Shown here: positions 1 to 5,428 of the stretch, one piece after another
Position numbering within the stretch: the first letter of the stretch is position 1
Layout: every line of letters starts with the position of its first letter
DNA from: Lachnospiraceae bacterium
GTDB lineage: Bacteria > Bacillota > Clostridia > Lachnospirales > Lachnospiraceae
Reading direction: 5' to 3'
DNA: 8,092 nt
Assembly: GCA_017412265.1 (NCBI GenBank)
Contig: JAFPYK010000055.1
Span: 1-8,092 of the forward strand
Notes under the pieces: model-generated
The model's database searches: none
What the model saw: the letters and a program-made list of their open reading frames with translations, nothing else
Told to the model about the DNA's origin: nothing
Position numbers and translations under genes: made by a program

Positions 1-2229
1 CATGAGGATATGGGCATCGCCCCCGAGCGGATCTTCAAGTTCGGCAAGGAGGACAACTTCTGGGAGCACGGCTCCGGCCCCTGCGGCCCCTGCTCCGAGA
101 TCTATTATGACCGCGGCGAGAAGTACGGCTGCGGCAAGCCCACCTGTACGGTCGGCTGCGACTGCGACCGTTATATGGAGGTCTGGAACATCGTCTTCTC
201 CCAGTTCGACAACGACGGCCACGGCAATTATTCCGACCTGATCCAGAAGAACATCGATACCGGCATGGGCCTGGAGCGTCTGGCTGTGGTGTGCCAGGAT
301 GTCGATTCCCTCTTTGACGTGGACACCGTGAAGTCTCTTCGCGACCATGTCTGCCGGCTGGCCGGCGTGGAGTATGAGACCGATCCGAAGAAGGATATGT
401 CCATCCGCCTGATCACCGACCACATCCGTTCCGTCACATTTATGGCCTCCGACGGCATCATGCCTTCCAACGAGGGCCGCGGCTATGTGCTTCGCCGGCT
501 TCTTCGCCGGGCCGCGAGACACGGACGTCTCCTGGGCATCTCCGGGCGGTTCCTGGCAGAGCTTGCGCAGACCGTGATCGAGGGCTCCAGAGACGGATAT
601 CCGGAGCTGGAAGAGAAGCGCGCGATGATCCTCAAGGTCATCACGCAGGAAGAGAACAATTTCCACGCGGTCATCGACCAGGGCCTGGAGATCCTCTCGG
701 ATCTGGAGGCCGCGATGACGGAGAAGGGCGAGACCGTCCTGAACGGCGACGACGCCTTCCGCTTATATGATACCTACGGCTTCCCTCTGGATCTGACGAA
801 GGAGATCCTGGAGGAGAAGGGCTTCTCCGTGGACGAGGACGGCTTTAAGCGTGCCATGGAGGTCCAGCGGACCACTGCGGGAGCCGCGCGCAAGACGACT
901 AACTACATGGGCGCCGACGCGACAATCTATGACGAGCTGGATCCGGAGATCACTTCAACCTTCGTCGGCTACGACCGGCTCACCCATGAGTCCCGCATCT
1001 CGGTGATGACCACCAAGGACGCGATCGTCGATGAGCTGACGCAGGACCAGGAGGGAACCATCATCGTGGACGAGACCCCGTTCTACGGCACGATGGGCGG
1101 CCAGATGGCCGATACGGGCATCATCTCCACCACGGAGGCGACGTTCGTGGTCACCGACACGATCCACTTAAAGGGCGGCAAGATCGGCCATGTTGGATAT
1201 GTGGAGGACGGACGTTTCTCCACCGGCGAGACCGTGATGCTGACCGTAGATGAGGCCCGCAGAAGCGCGACCTGCAAGAACCACAGCGCGACGCATCTTC
1301 TTCAGAAGGCGCTCCGCCAGGTTCTCGGCACCCACGTCGAGCAGGCCGGCTCCCTGGTGGACCAGGATCATCTGCGTTTTGACTTTACACATTTCCAGGC
1401 GATGACTGCCGAGGAACTCCGGGAAGTGGAAGACCTGGTCAACCGCGAGATCGCTGCGAACCTCCCGGTGAACACTTCCGTCATGACGATGGAGGAAGCG
1501 AAGAAGACCGGAGCGATGGCTCTGTTCGGCGAGAAGTACGGCGAGAGCGTCCGCGTGGTCAACATGGGCGACTTCTCCATCGAGCTGTGCGGCGGCACCC
1601 ATGTAGCCAACACCGGCGTGATCTCTGCCTTCAAGATTCTCTCGGAGAGCGGAATCGCCGCGGGCGTGCGCCGGATCGAGGCTCTGACCTCCGACGGTGT
1701 CTTCGCCTATTACAGAGGACTGGAAGCGCAGCTTGCGGATCTCGCGAAGGCCTGCAAGTGTGATCCTTCCCAGTTAAAGCACCGGATCGAGACTCTGCAG
1801 GACGAGCTCAAGGCCGCCCGCTCAGAGAATGAGAAGCTCAAGAACAAGCTTGCCAGCTCCTCGATGGGCGATGTCATGAACCAGGTGCAGGAGATCGGCG
1901 GCGTCAAGCTGCTGGCTGTTCGCATGAACGACGTGGCGATGAACGAGCTTCGCACCCTGGGCGACCAGCTCAAGGAGAAGCTCGGCGAGGGCGTTGTCGT
2001 CCTGGCTTCCGGCGAGGGCAGCGAGAAGGCTTCCCTGATCGTCACGGCCACCGAGGGCGCAATGAAGGCCGGTGCGCATGCGGGCAACCTGATCAAGGCG
2101 ATCGCCGGCTGCGTCGGCGGAGGCGGCGGCGGAAGGCCGAACATGGCCCAGGCCGGCGGCAAGAATCCGGCTGGCATCGACGAGGCGCTGAAGAAGGCTG
2201 CGGAAGTTCTGAAGACTCAGCTTTCCTGA
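1..2229 (+). CDS. alaS: Alanyl-tRNA synthetase, 5' end missing
   Basis: This enzyme charges tRNA-Ala with alanine in the cytoplasm and hydrolyses mischarged Ser/Gly-tRNA-Ala. The reading frame is open from base 1 and gives 742 residues before TGA. The family is usually about 875-880 residues, so roughly 130-140 N-terminal residues (motif 1 and the start) lie outside the window. Window residues about 20-35 hold the catalytic-core signature FWEHGSGPCGPCSEIYYD, and motif 3 (GMGLER) is at 88-93. The tRNA-recognition region contains ITDHIRSVTFMASDG. The editing-domain zinc ligands are intact: HSATH at 428-432 and CGGTH at 530-534. A charged coiled coil (about 574-620) leads to the DHHA1/C-Ala domain, with six glycines at 706-711 followed by RPNMAQAGG. 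A Cys-rich insertion at 44-55 (C44, C49, C53, C55) is typical of clostridial enzymes. No frameshift or missing key residue is visible. Identity is very secure. Confidence 0.98.
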   Translation, partial: HEDMGIAPERIFKFGKEDNFWEHGSGPCGPCSEIYYDRGEKYGCGKPTCTVGCDCDRYMEVWNIVFSQFDNDGHGNYSDLIQKNIDTGMGLERLAVVCQDVDSLFDVDTVKSLRDHVCRLAGVEYETDPKKDMSIRLITDHIRSVTFMASDGIMPSNEGRGYVLRRLLRRAARHGRLLGISGRFLAELAQTVIEGSRDGYPELEEKRAMILKVITQEENNFHAVIDQGLEILSDLEAAMTEKGETVLNGDDAFRLYDTYGFPLDLTKEILEEKGFSVDEDGFKRAMEVQRTTAGAARKTTNYMGADATIYDELDPEITSTFVGYDRLTHESRISVMTTKDAIVDELTQDQEGTIIVDETPFYGTMGGQMADTGIISTTEATFVVTDTIHLKGGKIGHVGYVEDGRFSTGETVMLTVDEARRSATCKNHSATHLLQKALRQVLGTHVEQAGSLVDQDHLRFDFTHFQAMTAEELREVEDLVNREIAANLPVNTSVMTMEEAKKTGAMALFGEKYGESVRVVNMGDFSIELCGGTHVANTGVISAFKILSESGIAAGVRRIEALTSDGVFAYYRGLEAQLADLAKACKCDPSQLKHRIETLQDELKAARSENEKLKNKLASSSMGDVMNQVQEIGGVKLLAVRMNDVAMNELRTLGDQLKEKLGEGVVVLASGEGSEKASLIVTATEGAMKAGAHAGNLIKAIAGCVGGGGGGRPNMAQAGGKNPAGIDEALKKAAEVLKTQLS

Positions 2230-2276
2230 TCCTTTTTGACGGTACAATTTCATAAGGGGCAACACTGAAAAAGGTC

Positions 2277-2304
2277 TTGACTCTTGCACGGAATCTGATA
2301 TAAT
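2277..2304 (+). promoter_or_regulatory. Sigma-A promoter for rpsU
   Basis: The -35 box is TTGACT (2277-2282) and the -10 box is TATAAT (2299-2304), separated by 16 bp. A TG at 2296-2297, one base before the -10 box, makes it an extended -10. This is close to the housekeeping consensus and should be strong. Transcription would start near 2311-2312, giving a leader of about 70 nt before the rpsU start codon. It is the only convincing promoter I see in the window. The start site is inferred from spacing, not measured. Confidence 0.85.
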
Positions 2305-2312
2305 ACACTCTA

Positions 2313-2360
2313 GTGCTATTATGTGAACCCAAACAGTTGTACCAGCACAATCCACAACTG
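2313..2360 (+). promoter_or_regulatory. Foldable rpsU leader, possible pseudoknot
   Basis: A perfect 7-bp inverted repeat (CAGTTGT at 2334-2340, ACAACTG at 2354-2360) would form a hairpin with a 13-nt loop. It ends directly against the purine-rich GAGGGAGG ahead of rpsU. The loop contains AGCAC (2344-2348), which is the exact complement of GTGCT (2313-2317) at the predicted 5' end of the transcript, so a pseudoknot is geometrically possible. A further AACC/GGTT pairing (2326-2329 with 2367-2370) could close the hairpin from outside. Helices this short can occur by chance. A regulatory role, for example feedback by bS21, is only a hypothesis. Confidence 0.35.
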
Positions 2361-2375
2361 GAGGGAGGTTAGGTG
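2361..2375 (+). promoter_or_regulatory. Ribosome binding region of rpsU
   Basis: Two candidate Shine-Dalgarno elements precede the rpsU ATG. GGGAGG (2363-2368) is the better match but lies 14 nt from the start codon, which is long. AGGTG (2371-2375) is weaker but has a normal 7-nt spacing. The stronger element abuts the leader hairpin at 2334-2360, so its exposure could depend on how the leader folds. Confidence 0.6.
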
Positions 2376-2382
2376 TGAGACT

Positions 2383-2559
2383 ATGTCAAATGTAATCGTT
2401 AAAGAGAACGAGACTCTGGACAGCGCTCTCCGCAGATTCAAGAGAAACTGCGCGAAGGCCGGTATCCAGCAGGAGATTCGGAAGAGAGAGCATTACGAGA
2501 AGCCCAGCGTGAGACGTAAGAAGAAATCCGAAGCTGCCAGAAAACGCAAGTTTAAATAA
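2383..2559 (+). CDS. rpsU: Small ribosomal subunit protein bS21
   Basis: This 58-residue, strongly basic protein belongs to the 30S subunit, where bS21 sits near the 3' end of 16S rRNA and the anti-Shine-Dalgarno region and aids initiation. The protein begins MSNVIVKENETLDSALRRFK, continues through the conserved GIQQEIRKREHYEKPSVRRKKK segment in two parts, and ends in an Arg/Lys-rich tail, KRKFK. The length is standard for Firmicutes. The start at 2383 is chosen because the family begins at this Met; an in-frame GTG at 2323 would add 20 residues with no resemblance to bS21. The gene has its own promoter and terminator. It lies between alaS and phoH rather than in the rpsU-dnaG-rpoD arrangement of enterobacteria. 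It contains many AGA Arg codons. Confidence 0.98.
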   Translation: MSNVIVKENETLDSALRRFKRNCAKAGIQQEIRKREHYEKPSVRRKKKSEAARKRKFK

Positions 2560-2565
2560 GTGATA

Positions 2566-2595
2566 AAAGCCCCTGAGCGTTTGCTTGGGGGCTTT
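2566..2595 (+). terminator. Intrinsic terminator after rpsU, weak T tract
   Basis: The stem starts seven bases after the rpsU stop codon. AAAGCCCC (2566-2573) pairs with GGGGCTTT (2588-2595). The stem continues inward through two wobble pairs and A-T, G-C and C-G pairs to a GTTT tetraloop. It is long, GC-rich and well placed, but the T run is only TTT followed by CTACGTATTT. Termination is therefore likely to be incomplete, which matters because no promoter is seen before the downstream phoH gene. Confidence 0.75.
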
Positions 2596-2608
2596 CTACG
2601 TATTTACG

Positions 2609-2630
2609 GCCCCGGACAGGTGTCGGGGGC
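2609..2630 (+). other. Hairpin between rpsU terminator and phoH
   Basis: GCCCC (2609-2613) pairs with GGGGC (2626-2630). After a G-G mismatch, GAC (2615-2617) pairs with GTC (2622-2624), leaving an AGGT loop. No T run follows, so it is not an intrinsic terminator. It sits eight bases ahead of the phoH ribosome binding site. It could protect a processed 5' end or tune initiation; neither role is shown by the sequence. Confidence 0.45.
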
Positions 2631-2638
2631 GGAAAGAC

Positions 2639-2643
2639 AAGGA
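2639..2643 (+). promoter_or_regulatory. phoH ribosome binding site
   Basis: AAGGA lies 6 nt before the ATG at 2650. It decides the start: the longer open frame reaches back to a GTG at 2560 that falls beside and inside the rpsU terminator and has no ribosome binding site of its own. Confidence 0.8.
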
Positions 2644-2649
2644 CGGTAT

Positions 2650-3687
2650 ATGAGCATACAGGAAATGAGTTTTACGATTCCTGCAGAACACGAACAGAAT
2701 ATCTTCGGCGAGTTCGACGCGAATCTCAAGCGCATCGAGAAAGCGTTCCGGGTCACGATGATTTCCCGGAGCGGGGGCATGAAGATCATCGGAGAGCCCA
2801 AGGGCATCGAGCGGACGGAGCGCGTCCTTAACCAGCTGCTGGAGCTGGCGAAGAACGGCAATGTCATCTCCGAGCAGAACGTCTCTTATGCCATCGCGCT
2901 GTGCATGGAGAATAAGGAAGAGGCGATCTCGGCCATCGACAGGGACCTGATCTGCCACACCATCCAAGGCAAGCCGATCAAGCCGAAGACGCTCGGCCAG
3001 AAGGAGTATGTCGACGCGATCCGCGAGAAGATGATCACGTTCGGCATCGGGCCGGCGGGCACCGGCAAGACCTACCTCGCGATGGCCATGGCGATCACCG
3101 CGTTTAAGAATGACGAGGTCAGCCGCATCATCATGACGCGTCCCGCGATCGAGGCCGGCGAGAAGCTGGGCTTCCTGCCCGGCGACCATCAGAGCAAGGT
3201 CGATCCTTACCTGCGCCCGCTCTATGACGCGCTCTACCAGATCATGGGCGCCGAGAATTTCGTCAAGAATTCCGAGAAGGGCCTCATCGAGGTCGCTCCT
3301 CTGGCATATATGAGAGGACGGACCCTGGACAACGCATTTATCATCCTGGACGAGGCACAGAACACCTCGCCGGCGCAGATGAAGATGTTCCTGACCCGAA
3401 TCGGTTTCGGCTCCAAGGTCGTCATCACCGGCGACCTGACCCAGAAGGACCTTCCGGCCGGGCAGATCTCCGGACTGGACGAGGCCTGCAAGGTGCTCCG
3501 GGATGTCGACGATATCGCATTTTCTTATCTGACCGCGGCTGACGTCGTCCGCCATCCGCTGGTGCAGAAGATCGTCAAAGCCTATGACGCCTACGAGGCG
3601 GCGAAGGCCGGACGCAAGAGTACCGGACGGCCCGTGCCCGCGCAGGCACATTTCCGCAGGAAACCCGCGGAGAAAGGAACGGACTGA
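2650..3687 (+). CDS. phoH: PhoH-family ATPase (YbeZ/PhoL type)
   Basis: The product is a 345-residue cytoplasmic P-loop NTPase of the PhoH/YbeZ family. These proteins resemble the ATPase half of superfamily-1 helicases and are linked to RNA metabolism; YbeZ is a known partner of YbeY. The N-terminal part (about residues 1-105) resembles the KH-like region of the family, including MKIIGEPKGIERTERVLNQL. Walker A is GPAGTGKT at 134-141, the Walker B/DEAQ motif is ILDEAQNT (D234-Q237), and VVITGDLTQKDLP carries the GD and TQ residues (261-265). A basic tail of about 25 residues follows, rich in Lys, Arg and Pro. There is no PIN domain, so this is not PhoH2. The start is supported by AAGGA 6 nt upstream. 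The stop codon overlaps the ybeY ATG by one base (TGATG), indicating translational coupling. The exact biochemical activity is not fixed by sequence. Confidence 0.95.
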   Translation: MSIQEMSFTIPAEHEQNIFGEFDANLKRIEKAFRVTMISRSGGMKIIGEPKGIERTERVLNQLLELAKNGNVISEQNVSYAIALCMENKEEAISAIDRDLICHTIQGKPIKPKTLGQKEYVDAIREKMITFGIGPAGTGKTYLAMAMAITAFKNDEVSRIIMTRPAIEAGEKLGFLPGDHQSKVDPYLRPLYDALYQIMGAENFVKNSEKGLIEVAPLAYMRGRTLDNAFIILDEAQNTSPAQMKMFLTRIGFGSKVVITGDLTQKDLPAGQISGLDEACKVLRDVDDIAFSYLTAADVVRHPLVQKIVKAYDAYEAAKAGRKSTGRPVPAQAHFRRKPAEKGTD

Positions 3688-4211
3688 TGTCTGTCATCTG
3701 TACCTGGGAGATTGAGAATTCCTACGAAGAGCAGCCTTTTTCCTTCGACGCCGAGGCGCTGATCGAAGAGCTGGCGGAGGAGGTCCTCGGAGAAGAAGGG
3801 CTGGAGTATGAGGCCGAGATCTCCGTCCTGTTTACGGATTCGGAGGGGATCCGGGAGATCAACCGGGAGGCGAGGGACCTGGACGTCCCTACCGACGTTC
3901 TGTCCTTCCCGATGCTGGAGTATGAGACGCCCGGCGACTTCTCTTTTCTGAGCGAAGAGGACGAAGTATTTGACCCGGTGACCGGGGAGCTGGTCCTGGG
4001 CGATATTGTATTGAATATTGACCGTGTCCTGTCACAGGCAGAAGAGTACGGTCATTCCGTACGCCGTGAATTTGCCTTCCTGGTGGTCCACAGCCTGCTG
4101 CATCTATGCGGCTATGACCATATGGAAGACGAGGAACGGCTGGTTATGGAGGAAAAACAACGGGCGGTTCTGGACCGACTGGGAATCGTCCGCGGCGGGG
4201 AGACCTGCTAA
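3687..4211 (+). CDS. ybeY: YbeY, 16S rRNA maturation endoribonuclease
   Basis: YbeY is a metal-dependent single-strand endoribonuclease needed for 16S rRNA 3'-end maturation and 70S quality control in many bacteria. This 174-residue copy has the metal-binding triad H135-x3-H139-x5-H145 in VHSLLHLCGYDH, matching the E. coli H114/H118/H124 pattern. It also has the conserved segment INREARDLDVPTDVLSFP and the LGDI motif. The protein is somewhat longer than the usual 150-165 residues because of an acidic insertion after LSFP (from about residue 77, FSFLSEEDEVFDPVTGEL), a form I associate with Clostridia. Translation starts in the overlap with phoH, and an AAGGA at 3674-3678 within the phoH end serves as ribosome binding site. 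In most Firmicutes dgkA, cdd and era follow; here they are absent downstream. Identity is secure. Confidence 0.97.
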   Translation: MSVICTWEIENSYEEQPFSFDAEALIEELAEEVLGEEGLEYEAEISVLFTDSEGIREINREARDLDVPTDVLSFPMLEYETPGDFSFLSEEDEVFDPVTGELVLGDIVLNIDRVLSQAEEYGHSVRREFAFLVVHSLLHLCGYDHMEDEERLVMEEKQRAVLDRLGIVRGGETC

Positions 4212-4231
4212 TAGAAACAAGGAGGCAACCT

Positions 4232-5356
4232 ATGAAAAAGTTCATGAGAGTCATCTGTCTGGTGCTGGTCCTGAGCATGCTCTGCGGCGCGTGCGGCAAG
4301 AAGCAGGAGGAGGAGACCACGACAACCGAGACCACGACTGCTGAAACCACGACCAAGAAGGAGACACCCACGGAGACGACGACCGCGGAGACCACAACCG
4401 AGGAGACGACGACCGAGGATCCTTATCCGCTGGAGGACGGCATGGTCTGGAGCAAGCTGACCGGCCTTCCGGTGAAGGAGGAGATCGGAAAGAGACGTCC
4501 GATCTGCATCATGATCAGCAATATCAAGGTCGTTGTTCCGCAGAACGGCACGAGCAAGGCCGTGATTCTCTACGAGACGCTGGTCGAGGGCGGCATCACC
4601 CGTCTGATGGGCGTGTTCGAGGATTTCGACGATGAGCGCATCGGTTCTGTGCGAAGCGTGCGTCATGACTATGTCAGCATCTCTCAGGAGTATGACGCGA
4701 TCCTGGTTCATTACGGCGACAGCAACCTCGCCGCGGACCGCATCAAGAAGCTGAAGGTCAACAACTTAAGCGGTACCGACGGGATCGGCTCTACGGTTTT
4801 CTACCGTGACAACTCCATCAAGATGCCGCACAACGCATTTACCAGCTATGCCCGCATCATGAAGGGCATTGAGAAGATGGGCTACCGCACGGAAGTGAAG
4901 GACCTGGGCAACCATTTCACCTTCTATCATGAAGATACGGATCTGGCCAAGGGCGATGACGCGAACACCGTGAAGCTTCATTTCTCCAACTATGCGCAGC
5001 CGTATTTCAAGTACGATGCCGAGAAGAAGCTCTACATGCGTTACTCCTTCGGAAGCAAGCACATCGATAAGACGACCAAGGAGCAGCTGGCTTTCAAGAA
5101 TATCATCATCCAGATCGCCCCTCACTCTGTTGTAGATAAGGAAGGCCACGTCAATTTCGAGACCGAAGACAACACGGGTAAGGGCTACTATATCACCAAC
5201 GGCAAATGTGTGCCGATCACCTGGGAGAAGCATGAATCCAAGCAGTTCATGAAGTACTATGATGAGGACGGGAACCTCCTCACCATCAACCCCGGCAAGA
5301 CCTTCATCGCCCTCTATCCCAAGGAGGAGCTGGACGGCCTGAAGATCGAGCCGTAA
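4232..5356 (+). CDS. DUF3048 (YerB-like) lipoprotein
   Basis: This 374-residue protein is probably an extracytoplasmic lipoprotein anchored to the membrane. Residues 1-20 form a short signal peptide (MKK, then a hydrophobic stretch), ending in LCGAC with C21 as the likely lipidated Cys; Cys at the -3 position is less usual than Ala or Ser. Residues 26-63 are a Thr/Glu low-complexity linker. The folded part starts near 65 and matches the DUF3048 family, of which B. subtilis YerB is a member: RPICIMISNIKVVVPQNGTS (89-108), YETLVEGGITRLMGVFED (114-131) and IGSVRSVRHDY (137-147). A second, C-terminal DUF3048 region follows from about 250 and ends near EELDGLKIEP. An excellent ribosome binding site, AAGGAGG (4219-4225), lies 6 nt before the ATG. 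The family function is unknown to me. The position beside a flippase gene suggests envelope work, which is inference only. Confidence 0.88.
   Translation: MKKFMRVICLVLVLSMLCGACGKKQEEETTTTETTTAETTTKKETPTETTTAETTTEETTTEDPYPLEDGMVWSKLTGLPVKEEIGKRRPICIMISNIKVVVPQNGTSKAVILYETLVEGGITRLMGVFEDFDDERIGSVRSVRHDYVSISQEYDAILVHYGDSNLAADRIKKLKVNNLSGTDGIGSTVFYRDNSIKMPHNAFTSYARIMKGIEKMGYRTEVKDLGNHFTFYHEDTDLAKGDDANTVKLHFSNYAQPYFKYDAEKKLYMRYSFGSKHIDKTTKEQLAFKNIIIQIAPHSVVDKEGHVNFETEDNTGKGYYITNGKCVPITWEKHESKQFMKYYDEDGNLLTINPGKTFIALYPKEELDGLKIEP
4307..4420 (+). repeat. Thr/Glu-coding low-complexity repeat in lipoprotein
   Basis: The stretch encodes residues 26-63 of the lipoprotein and consists mostly of ETTT units. 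ETTTAETTT occurs twice, at residues 33-41 and 48-56, a 15-residue (45-bp) spacing. Synonymous ACC/ACG/ACA codons are mixed, so the repeat is imperfect at DNA level. It probably forms an extended, disordered tether between the lipid anchor and the folded domain, and its length may vary between strains. Confidence 0.85.
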
Positions 5357-5389
5357 TCCGGGCACATCAGCAATAACAACAGACACAAG

Positions 5390-5416
5390 ATGCCGGGGCG
5401 TTCTGCGTCCCGGCAT
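5390..5416 (+). other. Strong hairpin before flippase gene
   Basis: ATGCCGGG (5390-5397) pairs perfectly with CCCGGCAT (5409-5416). A G-T wobble plus C-G and G-C pairs extend the stem to 11 bp with a 5-nt loop (TTCTG). The GGAGG of the next gene begins at the very next base (5417), and a run of five T (5424-5428) ends at its start codon. It resembles an intrinsic terminator with the T run displaced by 7 nt, so good termination is doubtful. It may instead be a partial terminator for the lipoprotein transcript, an RNA stability element or a control of flippase translation. Confidence 0.6.
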
Positions 5417-5421
5417 GGAGG
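5417..5421 (+). promoter_or_regulatory. Flippase ribosome binding site
   Basis: GGAGG lies 7 nt before the ATG at 5429. It decides the start in favour of 5429 over the in-frame ATG at 5390, which lies in the 5' arm of the hairpin and has no ribosome binding site. Confidence 0.8.
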
Positions 5422-5428
5422 CGTTTTT

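Noticed and set aside
1168..1602. Minus-strand open frames opposite alaS
   Set aside because: Several overlapping antisense frames occur here for the same compositional reason. None resembles a known protein.
2116..2133. GGC-rich run near the alaS 3' end as a DNA structure element
   Set aside because: It encodes the conserved oligoglycine before RPNMAQAGG in the AlaRS C-terminal domain. It has no GGG tracts for a quadruplex.
2236..2241. TTGACG as a second -35 box upstream of rpsU
   Set aside because: No -10-like hexamer lies 15-19 bp downstream.
2231..2274. Inverted repeat CCTTTTT/AAAAAGG after alaS as a terminator
   Set aside because: The arms are A/T-rich, about 30 nt apart, and not followed by a T run. 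The 3' arm also abuts the rpsU -35 box. I see no convincing alaS terminator.
2323..2382. Earlier GTG start for rpsU
   Set aside because: It would add 20 residues unlike any bS21 and would put the start codon in the folded leader. The family starts at the Met at 2383.
2560..2649. Earlier GTG start for phoH
   Set aside because: The added 30 codons run through the rpsU terminator and the second hairpin, and there is no ribosome binding site.
2596..3651. A 351-codon open frame on the minus strand opposite phoH
   Set aside because: It is antisense to a secure gene with G/C-rich third positions, which leaves complementary frames open. Its translation is rich in Leu, Asp, Arg and Val without recognisable motifs, and no ribosome binding site or promoter supports it.
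4208..5416. Minus-strand open frames opposite the lipoprotein gene, including Leu/Gly/Arg-rich ones
   Set aside because: They read the complement of the Thr/Glu repeat and of the DUF3048 gene. The low-complexity look is a by-product of the repeat.
5390..5428. ATG at 5390 as the flippase start
   Set aside because: It lies in the hairpin stem with no ribosome binding site, while 5429 has GGAGG at 7 nt and gives the basic N-terminus normal for the family.
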